48,634 nt of DNA from JACCUZ01 sp038246575 (lineage in GTDB: Bacteria > Actinomycetota > Actinomycetes > JACCUZ01), in the NCBI GenBank assembly GCA_038246575.1, contig JBBRVU010000010.1, positions 1 to 48,634 on the forward strand, given 5' to 3'. The position numbers were made by a program, and so were the translations under genes. The notes below the pieces were generated by a model, which was given only the letters and a program-made list of their open reading frames with translations, had not been told where the DNA came from and searched no databases. Shown here piece after piece: positions 26,159-34,877 of the stretch (positions within the stretch are counted from its first letter, which is position 1; the number at the start of each line of letters is the position of its first letter).

Positions 26159-26734
26159 TCAGGGGTGCCCGACGAGACGTGCAGGAAGCCAGGGCGCGTC
26201 CTGCCATCCTGGGTCGCCGTACCGTGCCCGCGCGAAGATCACCGCGTGCATCCAGGCCGCAGGACCTGTCAAGGCGAGCGGCGCGCAGTCGGGGAACGTC
26301 ATCACGATCGTCATTCCGTCAAGGACGTAGTCCACGACGGCGCCGTGGGGGAACGCGAACCAGCGTCCGTCGAGCCGGCACCAGGTCGCATCAGGGGTGA
26401 CGACCGTTCGTGCCGCGACACGGTTGCGCCATTGCGGCGTCGCAGCAGCCCCGGCTCGGTCCTGCGCGCGACCTCGACGCCTCGCTATCCACACAGCAGC
26501 TGCGAGAACCATGATCGGTGGGCCGACGACGAACATCTCCGGCACTTCGACGATCACGTCGGTGGCGTAGTACCGGGCGTAGCCGAGAACGGCGTCCAGG
26601 TGAATCGGGCCGTCACCGATGACCGACGACCCGCCGCCCACGGCGGGCAGGGCTTTCCCAGCGGCAAGGTGGTCGGCCAGTGCGATCGCGGCTGCCCAGC
26701 CGTCCCGGACATGCGCCTCGGATACCTGGTCCAT
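26159..26734 (-). CDS. hypothetical protein with one transmembrane helix
   Basis: The 191-residue protein begins at ATG 26734 behind AGGAGG. A central hydrophobic segment (VVGPPIMVLAAAVWIARRR) with basic residues after it forms one helix. The C-terminal half has WCRLDGRWFAFPHGAVVDYV and resembles no family I know. It heads the three-gene minus-strand group next to the presumed oriT region. Confidence 0.6.
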   Translation of the reverse strand: MDQVSEAHVRDGWAAAIALADHLAAGKALPAVGGGSSVIGDGPIHLDAVLGYARYYATDVIVEVPEMFVVGPPIMVLAAAVWIARRRGRAQDRAGAAATPQWRNRVAARTVVTPDATWCRLDGRWFAFPHGAVVDYVLDGMTIVMTFPDCAPLALTGPAAWMHAVIFARARYGDPGWQDAPWLPARLVGHP

Positions 26735-27067
26735 CGTGTGCCCTCCTCCTGACCGCGCGGCCAGACAAACTCACCGGGCACGCCTCGGTACGACGCCCCA
26801 GCGCCACTCTCATCACGAGTTCAATGCACGGGATCAAGCCCGCGAAGGTCTGTGGATGGCGCGACCGGTCCCAAGGCCTGTGGACAACTGCGCCGGCACA
26901 GACTGCCGAGCGGCCAAGATCAAATTCGACACTCGTCTGGCTCTTGAGGATTCCCGACCTATCGATCTTGGTCTTGGCGCCGCGGGCGTCGCACCTCCTC
27001 CCGTGGACGCAACGACCCGTCAGATGACTGCTGACCACCGGGCATTGGCGGCTCGGTGGTCGACGTG
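26735..27067. promoter_or_regulatory. divergent region before the relaxase gene, candidate oriT/promoters
   Basis: 333 bp between the minus-strand hypothetical genes and the plus-strand relaxase gene. An 8-bp perfect inverted repeat, GACCACCG (27033-27040) and CGGTGGTC (27054-27061), lies just ahead of the relaxase start, and CTGTGGA occurs twice nearby. MobF elements commonly carry oriT beside the relaxase gene. The nic site itself cannot be recognised from sequence alone. Confidence 0.4.
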
Positions 27068-30000
27068 ATGACGATCCACCGGCTGTCCGCCGGAGCCGGG
27101 TATCGGTATCTGTTGCGGCACACGGCGTGTGGCGACTTGGACCGGGCCGCAGACACTCCGTTGACGGCGTACTACACCGCGTCCGGATACCCGCCCGGGC
27201 GATGGACCGGCGCAGGTTTGGCCGGTCTCGCCGACGGCGTCGGCCTGCCATCCGGTGCAGCGGTCGACGAAGGAGCGATGGCGGCGCTGTTCGGTGCGGG
27301 CCACGATCCCGTCTCGGGCGAGCCGTTGGGTCGGGCGTACCCGACGTACCGGTCGGTGGACGAGCGGATCGCCGCGCGGGTCGCCGCCTTGCCGGCCGCC
27401 TTGACAATCGAGCAGCGCACAACCGTCACCGACCAGATTCAGGCCGCCGAAGCCGGCCGCCCCGCCTCCCCCGGCGCGGTGGCGGGCTTCGACCTGACCT
27501 TTACGGCGCCCAAGTCGGCGAGCGTGCTCTGGGCCCTGGCCGACCCCACTACACAGGCGGCCGTCTCGGCCGCACATCGCGCCGCAGTCGATGGCGCAGT
27601 GGCGTTCATCGAGGCGAGGGTGTTGTTCACCCGGGTCGGGGCGCGCTCCTGCGCCCAGGTCCCCACCCACGGGGCGGTGGCCGCCGGCTTCGATCACTGG
27701 GATACCCGCACGGGCGACCCGAACTTGCATACCCACCTCGTCCTGGCCAACAAGGTCCAGGGCCCGGACAGCGCGTGGCGCTCAGTGGACTCCCGAGCTC
27801 TGTACAAGGCGGCCGTGGCGGTGTCCGAGATTTACGATGACTTGTTCGCCGACAACCTCGCCGCCCGCCTGCCGGTCAGGTGGGGGTGGCGCGACCGCGG
27901 GCCCCGCCGATCCCCTGCGTTCGAGGTCGACGGCATCGACGACGACCTCCTCGCAGAGTTCTCCACCCGAGCCAAGACGATCAGCGGTAGCGTCCAGACC
28001 GCGGTGACGGAGTTCGTCACGGCCCATGGACGTGACCCGAGCAGGGTCGAGGTCCTGCGCCTGCGCCAGCAGGCCACGCTCGCCACTCGGCCGACAAAGA
28101 AGGTCCAGAAGCTCGCCGACCTGATGCAGACCTGGCGCTCCAGGGCGACCCACCTGCTTCGCGGCAACCCGCTGAACGTTGTCACAGCGTCCTTGCAGCG
28201 AGTGCCCGATGCTGACCCGCCCGCCCGCGCCGACGACGTCCCCGAGCCTCTCGTTACCGTACTGGCGACCGACACCCTGAACGCGGTTATGGAACGGCGC
28301 TCGACGTGGACGCGGTGGAACGTGCTCGCCGAGGCAGCCCGGCAATGTCGCGGGCTGCGGATGCAGGACGACGAGCAGCGGCACGCACTGCACGAGCGCG
28401 TGGTCGGCGCCGTCCTGGCCGGGTGCTTAGCCCTGGACCCGCCCGAGCTCTTCACGCTGCCGCAGGAGTACCGGCGTCCCGATGGGGTCAGCGTGTTCAC
28501 CCGGGCCGGGGAGGACCAGTACACCCACCGCGAGATCCTCGCAGCCGAGGACCGACTGCTCGCCGCGCACGCTGACACCACTGGCCCGACCGTCCGGGCG
28601 CCGCAACCGACCATTGAATCCGGTTCGGCCAACCCCGCGGCCGGCCCCGGCCCGGTGAGGCGACTCGCGCCAGACCAACTCCACGCCGTGGCCACCGTTG
28701 CGACGTCGTCCCGAAGGGTTGAGGTCCTGGTCGGCCCCGCCGGGTCGGGCAAGACCACGGCCCTGCTCGCCCTGCGCTACACCTGGGAGACCGCACACGG
28801 GCCCGGGTCAGTGATCGGGCTGGCTCCGTCAGCGACCGCTGCCCGCGAGCTGGGGCAGGCTCTCGGCATCGGGTGCGAGAACACCGCCAAGTGGCTGCAC
28901 GAAAGCAGCGGACCCGCCGCCGTCCACCGAGCTCGGCTACTCGCCGAATGCAAGGCGCGACGCGGCGCGTTCGCCGGCAGGGGAAACCCTGCGACCGTCC
29001 GCCGCCTGACCGAGGCCATCGAACGCCTACGCGCCGAGCACGAAGCTTGGATGCTGCGGCCGGGACAGCTCGTGATCGTCGACGAAGCATCCCTGGCTGG
29101 TACCCGTAGCCTCGACACGCTCGCCGGCCAAGCCCACGCCGCGGGCGCCAAACTGCTGCTGGTCGGAGACCACCGCCAACTCTCCCCCGTCGACGCCGGA
29201 GGCGCTTTCGGGCTCCTGGTCGAACACGGCTACCCCATCGAACTGTCCTCGCTGTGGCGATTCCGGCACCGCTGGGAAGCCGACGCCACCCGACTGCTTC
29301 GCGCCGGCGACCCCGCCTGCTTGGACACGTATACCGAAGCCGGGCGAATCCACGACGGGCCATGGGAGGCCATGGTCGAGGCCGCCTATACCGCCTACCG
29401 GACGTCGGAGAGCGCGGGCAGTCCGGCCATCCTGCTCGCCGCCGACACCGCAACTGTCGACGCCCTCAACGCCCGCACCCGCACCGACCGCGTCACAGCC
29501 GGAACCGTTGCACCCGAAGGGATCACCAACCGCGCGGGCGCGGTCCTCGGGATCGGGGACCGGGTCCTGACCCGGCGCAACAACCGCCGGATTTCCATTC
29601 CTACGAATGCATCCGGCGGCCACTTGGACTTCGTCCGCAACGGCATGCTCTGGGATATCGCCGCCATCCATCCCGACGGATCCCTCACCGTCACCGCCGC
29701 CAACTCGCAGCCCACCGCGTCCATGACGGTGAATCTGCCCGCCCGATACGTACACGACCACGTCGAACATGGCTACGCCACGACGCTTCACCGGGCACAG
29801 GGGATCACCGTCGAGGCCAGCCATGTTCTCGCAGGCCCGGGCATGACTCGGGAAGCCCTCTACGTCGGGATGACCCGAGGGCGGACCGCCAACCACGTAT
29901 ACCTGGCCACCGACCTGCCTGACCCGACCATGGACGAGATCCCCGACCCCGACGCAGCCCGAGAGGCTCGCGACATCGCGGAGAGCATCCTGGCCGCGAC

Positions 30001-30772
30001 CGGAACGGAACGATCAGCTATGCAGACCGTACGTCAACTGCAAGACGACGCGGCCTCCCTGGCTCGGCTGTACCCGATCGCCGCAACCTTGGCCGCAGAC
30101 GCCACGGCCCGCCGCTGCATGACCCTGCTTCCACTCTGTGGCCTATCCCCCGAGCAGGTCCGGCGGATCCAGATCTCCCCCGCTCGCGGCGCACTGTTCG
30201 CTGCGCTCCGCACCGGTGAGCGTCTTGGCTACCCGATGTCCGAGGTCTTGTTCCGTCAGGCCGTAGCCCGCGTCACCGCCGAGACGGACGACCCGGTCGT
30301 CGACCTCGCGGCAGTCCTTCACCAGCGGGTTACCGCGTGGCTGCGGGACCGCGAGGACGCCACGACCGCCATCGACTCCGCCGAAGCTCTTCTCGTCGAG
30401 GTCCTTCCCGACGTCGACGCGGCCGACCCCAACGACCCAGTTGGCGCAGTGCTCCAGAAGCTCGACGCTCTCTCCCGAGGCCGCCTCGACGCGCTCACCG
30501 CAGATGCCACAACTCGATCCCGGCCGGTGTGGATGCGGCCGCTTGGTCCGCCACCCGTCGACCCTGACGGCCGCGCGGATTGGCTGCGGCGTGTCGCCGC
30601 TGTCGCGGCCCACCGCGACCTCAGCAGCGACGCTGGCAACGGCGACCGCAGGGCACCTGCCGACGGCGACACAGTGGAAGATCGCCGGCGCCGCCTGTCC
30701 ACCCGTGCCGCCACCGAGGCGAACGATCTCAGCCGGCACACCGCTCCCGAGACGAGGAGCGCACTGCCATGA
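27068..30772 (+). CDS. MobF (TrwC/TraI-type) relaxase-helicase
   Basis: The conjugative relaxase has about 1234 residues, nicks oriT and unwinds DNA for transfer. The N-terminus MTIHRLSAGAGYRYLL is the TrwC type. Catalytic Tyr candidates are Y35/Y36 (LTAYYTASGY). The metal-binding His cluster is H210 with H221-x-H223 (FDHWDTRTGDPNLHTH). The helicase part (RecD2/TraI-like) has Walker A GPAGSGKTT at 556-564, Walker B VIVDEAS near 670, GDHRQLSPVD, and a C-terminal helicase motif YATTLHRAQGITVE with VGMTRGR. It is intact. GTG codons at 27065 and 27056 are alternative starts. The TGA overlaps the DUF4913 gene ATG. Confidence 0.93.
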   Translation: MTIHRLSAGAGYRYLLRHTACGDLDRAADTPLTAYYTASGYPPGRWTGAGLAGLADGVGLPSGAAVDEGAMAALFGAGHDPVSGEPLGRAYPTYRSVDERIAARVAALPAALTIEQRTTVTDQIQAAEAGRPASPGAVAGFDLTFTAPKSASVLWALADPTTQAAVSAAHRAAVDGAVAFIEARVLFTRVGARSCAQVPTHGAVAAGFDHWDTRTGDPNLHTHLVLANKVQGPDSAWRSVDSRALYKAAVAVSEIYDDLFADNLAARLPVRWGWRDRGPRRSPAFEVDGIDDDLLAEFSTRAKTISGSVQTAVTEFVTAHGRDPSRVEVLRLRQQATLATRPTKKVQKLADLMQTWRSRATHLLRGNPLNVVTASLQRVPDADPPARADDVPEPLVTVLATDTLNAVMERRSTWTRWNVLAEAARQCRGLRMQDDEQRHALHERVVGAVLAGCLALDPPELFTLPQEYRRPDGVSVFTRAGEDQYTHREILAAEDRLLAAHADTTGPTVRAPQPTIESGSANPAAGPGPVRRLAPDQLHAVATVATSSRRVEVLVGPAGSGKTTALLALRYTWETAHGPGSVIGLAPSATAARELGQALGIGCENTAKWLHESSGPAAVHRARLLAECKARRGAFAGRGNPATVRRLTEAIERLRAEHEAWMLRPGQLVIVDEASLAGTRSLDTLAGQAHAAGAKLLLVGDHRQLSPVDAGGAFGLLVEHGYPIELSSLWRFRHRWEADATRLLRAGDPACLDTYTEAGRIHDGPWEAMVEAAYTAYRTSESAGSPAILLAADTATVDALNARTRTDRVTAGTVAPEGITNRAGAVLGIGDRVLTRRNNRRISIPTNASGGHLDFVRNGMLWDIAAIHPDGSLTVTAANSQPTASMTVNLPARYVHDHVEHGYATTLHRAQGITVEASHVLAGPGMTREALYVGMTRGRTANHVYLATDLPDPTMDEIPDPDAAREARDIAESILAATGTERSAMQTVRQLQDDAASLARLYPIAATLAADATARRCMTLLPLCGLSPEQVRRIQISPARGALFAALRTGERLGYPMSEVLFRQAVARVTAETDDPVVDLAAVLHQRVTAWLRDREDATTAIDSAEALLVEVLPDVDAADPNDPVGAVLQKLDALSRGRLDALTADATTRSRPVWMRPLGPPPVDPDGRADWLRRVAAVAAHRDLSSDAGNGDRRAPADGDTVEDRRRRLSTRAATEANDLSRHTAPETRSALP

Positions 30773-31137
30773 CCAATCCTGACGGCTTCTACCCCGGCCG
30801 CTCCCGGGTGCGCGACGGCTTCCCACCCAGCCCAGTGTGTTGGCCAGCCCTGACGATCGAGGAGCACGGCGAGCAGCTCGCCGACCTCACCGATTGGGTC
30901 GACTGGATGACCGAGCGGTACCGGCTCGACCACCGGACGATTCCGCCGTGCTGGCCCGAGCACGGCGACCTGGTCGAGGAGCTGTCCGCCCTGCGGACCG
31001 CATGGCAGTACGCGTACGCCCACACCGCCCGCGGCGACGCCCCGCTCGACTGGCACGGCGGCTTCGCCGCCAGCCGTCAACGCCTCGCCGACTGGGTCGC
31101 CCGGGCAGGTTGCCGAGCCAAGGAGCACCGACCGTAG
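30769..31137 (+). CDS. DUF4913-type protein
   Basis: The 122-residue protein has the DUF4913 layout: CWPALTIEEHGEQLADLTDWVDWM, then RTIPPCWPEHGDLVEELSAL and WQYAYAHTARGDAPLDWHGGF. These proteins are found next to relaxase genes of actinobacterial plasmids and integrative elements; the molecular function is unknown. The ATG overlaps the relaxase stop by ATGA. The IS element begins 65 bp downstream. Confidence 0.8.
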   Translation: MTNPDGFYPGRSRVRDGFPPSPVCWPALTIEEHGEQLADLTDWVDWMTERYRLDHRTIPPCWPEHGDLVEELSALRTAWQYAYAHTARGDAPLDWHGGFAASRQRLADWVARAGCRAKEHRP

Positions 31138-31202
31138 AACCTGGCTCCGCAACAGCCACCGCTTGGGGAATCGATCCCTACACGACAGTGGGAGTCCCCG
31201 CG

Positions 31203-31260
31203 TTGACTCATCCAAAAGGTCCGCGTAGCGGGTTCGTTGCCTCACAGAGGAAGGTCCGCG
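31203..31260. repeat. left double terminal repeat of the IS (two copies)
   Basis: Copies at 31203-31225 and 31237-31260 share TTG-CTCA at one end and AGGTCCGCG at the other, with variable middles. Both point into the element. Confidence 0.75.
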
Positions 31261-31324
31261 TGGGAGCGCGTCGCTGCGCCGGTTCCCCGGGATGCGGGGA
31301 TGGCCTGGGCGGATGGAGTTGGCG

Positions 31325-32524
31325 ATGGCGACGCGTAAGGCGATCACGAGGGCGTTGGCCGTGAAGTATCGGGACGCCTCGAAGGAACTCAAGGGCGAGA
31401 TCCTGGACACCGTGTGCGGGTTGACCGGCTACCACCGTGACTACGCCCGGCGGGCGCTACGGGCGGCGCTGCGGCCGCGTCCGGTCCGCCCGCGGGCGGC
31501 GCGGGCCCCGAAGTACGACCCGGGAGTCGTTGCGGCGCTCGGGAAGTGTTGGGCGGTGCTGAACGCGCCCGCGGGCAAGCGGCTGGCGCCGATGCTGGCC
31601 GAGTTGGTCCCGGTGCTGCGTGCGCACGGCGAACTCGTCCTGGACGACGCCGCGGCGCAGTTGCTGGTGGGGATGTCCGCGGCCACGATCGACCGCAAGC
31701 TGGCGCCGGCCCGGGCCAGGATGCTGCCGCGGGGCCGTTCGCATACCAAGCCGGGGTCGATGCTGAAGTCGAAGATCGCGATGCGGACCTGGGCCGATCA
31801 CGACGAGAACGTCCCGGGGTTCGTGGAGGTCGACCTGGTCGCTCACGAGGGCGGGAACGCCTCGGGGAGGTTCTGCTTCACCTTGACCGTGACCGACATC
31901 GCGACCGGGTGGACCGAGAACCGGACCGTGCCGGACAAGCGACAGATCCACGTGGTCGCCGCGATCACCGAGGTCGTGGCCGCGATGCCGTTCCCGGTCA
32001 AGGGGATCGACTGCGATAACGGCGGAGAGTTCATCAACGACCAGCTCTTCCGGTACTGCCGCGAGAACAAGCTGAAGTTCACCCGATCCCGGGCCGGGAA
32101 CAGCAACGACGGCGCGCACGTGGAGCAGAAGAACTGGACCACCGTGCGCCAGCTGGTCGGCTACCTGCGCTACGACACCCCCGGCGAGCTGGACCTGCTG
32201 AACCGGATCTGGGCGATGCAGTCGTTGCTGGGCAACCACTTCTACCCCCAGCAGAAGCTGATCTCCAAGGTCCGCCACGGCGCGAAGGTCACCAAGACCT
32301 ACGACCGAGCCCAGACCCCCTACGCCCGCGCTATCGCCCACCCAGGCGTGAAGCCGCTGCCCCGGCGGCGGCTGACCGCCCAGCACGGCTCGTTCAACCC
32401 CGCCGCCGTCCAGAGACAGATCCAGGCCCTGTGCGCCGACCTGCTGACCCTGTCCACCGCCAAGAACCCGCCCGCCACCAAGCCCGCCGTCGACCGGCCG
32501 GCCGCCCTGCAGACGGCACGCTGA
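31325..32524 (+). CDS. DDE (rve/integrase-core) transposase
   Basis: The 399-residue transposase has an N-terminal helix-turn-helix-like region (YRDASKELKGEILDTVCGLT then GYHRDYARRALRAAL). The retroviral-integrase-type core has D170 (VEVDLVAHEGG), D231 (IDCDNGGEF) and E267 (GAHVEQKN), a D-35-E spacing. It is intact. The ATG at 31325 follows GGAG, and an in-frame ATG at 31313 is possible. The GAHVEQKNW region resembles transposases usually filed under unclassified (ISNCY-like) groups, but I am not certain of the family. Confidence 0.85.
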   Translation: MATRKAITRALAVKYRDASKELKGEILDTVCGLTGYHRDYARRALRAALRPRPVRPRAARAPKYDPGVVAALGKCWAVLNAPAGKRLAPMLAELVPVLRAHGELVLDDAAAQLLVGMSAATIDRKLAPARARMLPRGRSHTKPGSMLKSKIAMRTWADHDENVPGFVEVDLVAHEGGNASGRFCFTLTVTDIATGWTENRTVPDKRQIHVVAAITEVVAAMPFPVKGIDCDNGGEFINDQLFRYCRENKLKFTRSRAGNSNDGAHVEQKNWTTVRQLVGYLRYDTPGELDLLNRIWAMQSLLGNHFYPQQKLISKVRHGAKVTKTYDRAQTPYARAIAHPGVKPLPRRRLTAQHGSFNPAAVQRQIQALCADLLTLSTAKNPPATKPAVDRPAALQTAR

Positions 32525-32547
32525 CAGCGGCACGGCCGAGGGCTCCT

Positions 32548-32606
32548 CGCGGACCTTCTACGTGAGGCAACGAAGAATCTCACGCGGACCTATTGACGTG
32601 AGGCAA
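32548..32606. repeat. right double terminal repeat of the IS (two copies)
   Basis: Copies at 32548-32570 and 32583-32606 are inverted relative to the left copies (CGCGGACCT ... GTGAGGCAA). The outer copy ends 51 bp before the OGG-like gene stop. Confidence 0.75.
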
Positions 32607-32657
32607 CAGGGTCCCACCAACTACGGGCTGCGGCCCCTTCCGGAGAGTCTAAGGCGT

Positions 32658-33374
32658 CTACGAAGATGGTCTGTGCAAGACGGTGGTGCAAGATCCTTTG
32701 CACTCACGCGAGTGGAGGACCGACCAACGCCACAGGACAACGTCTACGACCGGCACCGGTTCTCCAAGCCACCCGGCGATCTCGTCGCAAAGAGCGTCAA
32801 CTGAGGGCCTGGCGGTGGCCTCGGCGACACGGATCATGTGACGATCGGGCTTCGCGATCGGCAACCCGAGATTCTTGGCCAGATGGCGCCAAGTCACCGG
32901 GCCAACGTACGGGAGCGAGCATAAGAACGCCTCAGAGTCCGCCCTCAGTATTGTACGCAGTGCGTCCTCACCCATACCACCGACGGTCACAGCAATCTTC
33001 AAAATGGCATCGATCTTTCGCTCGTGTCCGAATACGGCGAGCGCCGCGGCCCGTGCTCCGTGCTGATCAGCCGCGAGTGGGCTCGGGTCGAAGTCAAAGA
33101 GCGCTCGGCCTAGACGCCCGAAGAGACTGCGGATCACCGATTCGCGCATACCCGCCGACAGCACGACCCAAGCGGCCTCCTGCATGAACGACCTGTGCGT
33201 GGGCTCGGTCAGACCCACCGATGCTTGCCAGACAATCTCGTGCGCAAATCCGCCTTCAACCACGTGCCGCTTGGCCGACAAGTACGACCGAACAACCATT
33301 TCAGTACTGGGCCTCTCCCTGGTTCCTGCCATGGCCGCGCGACCAGCGTGGCCACGCTGGACCGTGGATGTCAT
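32658..33374 (-). CDS. OGG-like HhH DNA glycosylase of the type IV CBASS operon
   Basis: The 238-residue protein has a helix-hairpin-helix LPYVGPVTWRHLAKNLG (154-170) followed by KPDRHMIRVA, with D177 at the position of the catalytic Asp of the HhH-GPD superfamily. The Lys used by bifunctional OGG/EndoIII enzymes in the hairpin is not present (V160/T161 there), so a base-excision activity without lyase chemistry, or a base-binding role, is more likely. Its ATG overlaps the SLATT gene stop (ATGA), making it the last gene of the operon. Glycosylases of this type accompany QueC and TGT homologues in type IV CBASS. The IS element ends 51 bp beyond. Confidence 0.75.
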   Translation of the reverse strand: MTSTVQRGHAGRAAMAGTRERPSTEMVVRSYLSAKRHVVEGGFAHEIVWQASVGLTEPTHRSFMQEAAWVVLSAGMRESVIRSLFGRLGRALFDFDPSPLAADQHGARAAALAVFGHERKIDAILKIAVTVGGMGEDALRTILRADSEAFLCSLPYVGPVTWRHLAKNLGLPIAKPDRHMIRVAEATARPSVDALCDEIAGWLGEPVPVVDVVLWRWSVLHSRECKGSCTTVLHRPSS

Positions 33375-33967
33375 GGAGTGACGCCCTTGTGCTTCCTAAC
33401 AACCAACCGCCGCGCCTTCCGATGCGACATGCCCGGATGCTTTGAAAGGAGCCTGCTGGCTTCGACCTTTCGCAGATGTATCGCCTTGAGACGATTGAAT
33501 GACCGTTCAGGAACGGGGGGAAGTGTCTCCATGGCTTGCGCGTACCGCTCGCTCATCCGTGCCGCTGCGGGAACCTCTTCCCCACTGGCTGGGGGCACGC
33601 GGTACTCGGCCTTTAGCGCAGACAGTACTCGGACTGCATCTGCGCGGCGCTGAGCGGCGCCGCGCCGATCCGCGACCAACTCGATCAGGGCTAGCGCGGA
33701 CGTTCCGACCGTGAGCCAACCGATCCACAGGGATCTCGCGGCCGTCAGGCCGATCAATGTCACCGAGGGGCCGGTACCGGCGAAGGCAAAGGCGACACCG
33801 ACCAACGACGCGATGAGCACGGTGCCAATGAGCAGAGTCCCCAGTGCCTGATCTCGGTCGCGAAGGTGAGCCTGCATCGTGAGGCCTTGATCGACCAGCC
33901 TTCGTTGTCGCTCCAGCTCATTTCGCGCGAGGCTGGCTGCTTGCTCGTGCGCGTCCGCGTCAGTCAT
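33371..33967 (-). CDS. SLATT-type two-transmembrane protein, presumed CBASS effector
   Basis: 198 residues. A helical N-terminus (HEQAASLARNELERQRRLVD) leads to TM1 (about 44-62, TLLIGTVLIASLVGVAFAF) and TM2 (about 80-98, LWIGWLTVGTSALALIELV). A long charged helical C-terminal half follows. This is the layout of SLATT domains, two-helix pore-forming effectors that respond to nucleotide signals. In CBASS such effectors disrupt the inner membrane on binding the cyclic nucleotide. The start codon lies inside the CD-NTase 3' end (8-bp overlap), and the stop overlaps the glycosylase start. Confidence 0.7.
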   Translation of the reverse strand: MTDADAHEQAASLARNELERQRRLVDQGLTMQAHLRDRDQALGTLLIGTVLIASLVGVAFAFAGTGPSVTLIGLTAARSLWIGWLTVGTSALALIELVADRRGAAQRRADAVRVLSALKAEYRVPPASGEEVPAAARMSERYAQAMETLPPVPERSFNRLKAIHLRKVEASRLLSKHPGMSHRKARRLVVRKHKGVTP

Positions 33968-34874
33968 TGAGTAGCCGTCGGTAGTCCTCGGTAGTGCCCT
34001 GTTCAAGCTGCGATGCGATACGCCCGAGCTCTGCACTGACCGTCTGCCGCGCATGGCTGCCAGCCAGGCCCAGGTGCTGGTCAATGTGCACAGACTGACC
34101 GGTGATATCACCGGTTGGTCGCAAGACTGTCTGCTGGGCATGCCGGACCAGATGCACCAGCATGGAGACCCGGTCGCGCCGCCCGTCGTAGGTTCTGAAG
34201 GCGTCGACTGCGAGCGCTTCGACGTGGTATCCCGACAGTTGCTGTCCATCGGGAAGTCGGCGAAGAACGGCCTTGGCGAGTTTGATGGTCGGCACCAAAG
34301 CTTGCCCATTCGCCTGGTTCACTTGGGTGAGCTTTTCCGCGAATTTGTGGGGGCGGATCTGCCTCCAGGCTCTCCCATCCTCCGAGGCAATGGATGTGTG
34401 CCCGCCCCGCTCGACCGCTGGAAGCAGTTGTATTTGGCTGCCATCCTGGTATTGAACCGTGACGGCGAGCTGGCCCGCCGAGACCTCCGCCCCCTCCGCA
34501 GAAAGGCTGCTCGCAAGCGTTGTACGAAAACGTTCAACGAGTTCACTAGGGGCTACACCAGGCGCGTCCACGACAACCAGCGCATCCACGTCGCTCAGCC
34601 CGTCAACGTAGGTGTGCTTGGCAACGCTACCGCCGAATAGCAGACGGTCAACATCGACTGCGAGGTCACCCAGACTCTCCTGGATCGCATCCAGTCTCTG
34701 CCGCACACGCTCAACGTCTCGATCATTGAAGCCACGGAGCGCCTCAGAAAGCAGCTCGTTGAGCTCGGCGTTTCGGTCTTGTTCGCGCAACTCTTGGAGC
34801 ACTTGGTCCCGCAGCTTCGAGGCCTCCGCACTCGACATAGAATACGACGAGCCGCCGCCGCCACTGCCACCCAT
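33960..34874 (-). CDS. CD-NTase (cGAS/DncV-like nucleotidyltransferase), CBASS signal synthase
   Basis: The 304-residue protein would make a cyclic oligonucleotide second messenger on phage infection. It has a nucleotidyltransferase active site LLFGGSVAKHTYVDGLSDVD with GGS81-83 and D95-x-D97. The strand that normally carries the third acidic residue reads QIQLLPAV, with Q149 where D is usual. PHKFAEKLTQVNQANGQALV resembles the OAS-type C-terminal domain. The N-terminus is a flexible Gly/Ser stretch (MGGSGGGGSSYSMSS). The start lies 3 bp after the TGT-like gene stop and the end overlaps the SLATT gene. Confidence 0.82.
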   Translation of the reverse strand: MGGSGGGGSSYSMSSAEASKLRDQVLQELREQDRNAELNELLSEALRGFNDRDVERVRQRLDAIQESLGDLAVDVDRLLFGGSVAKHTYVDGLSDVDALVVVDAPGVAPSELVERFRTTLASSLSAEGAEVSAGQLAVTVQYQDGSQIQLLPAVERGGHTSIASEDGRAWRQIRPHKFAEKLTQVNQANGQALVPTIKLAKAVLRRLPDGQQLSGYHVEALAVDAFRTYDGRRDRVSMLVHLVRHAQQTVLRPTGDITGQSVHIDQHLGLAGSHARQTVSAELGRIASQLEQGTTEDYRRLLND

Positions 34875-34877
34875 TCG

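Larger units (their letters stand above)
31203..32606 (+). mobile_element. insertion sequence with doubled terminal inverted repeats
   Basis: A 399-residue DDE transposase is flanked by two nested inverted-repeat pairs: 31237-31260 with 32548-32570 (inner), and 31203-31225 with 32583-32606 (outer). The inner and outer copies are spaced 34-35 bp at both ends. The common pattern is TTGnCTCAc ... AGGTCCGCG. No convincing target duplication was found outside either pair. The IS separates the DUF4913 gene from the 3' end of the CBASS operon. Confidence 0.8.
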
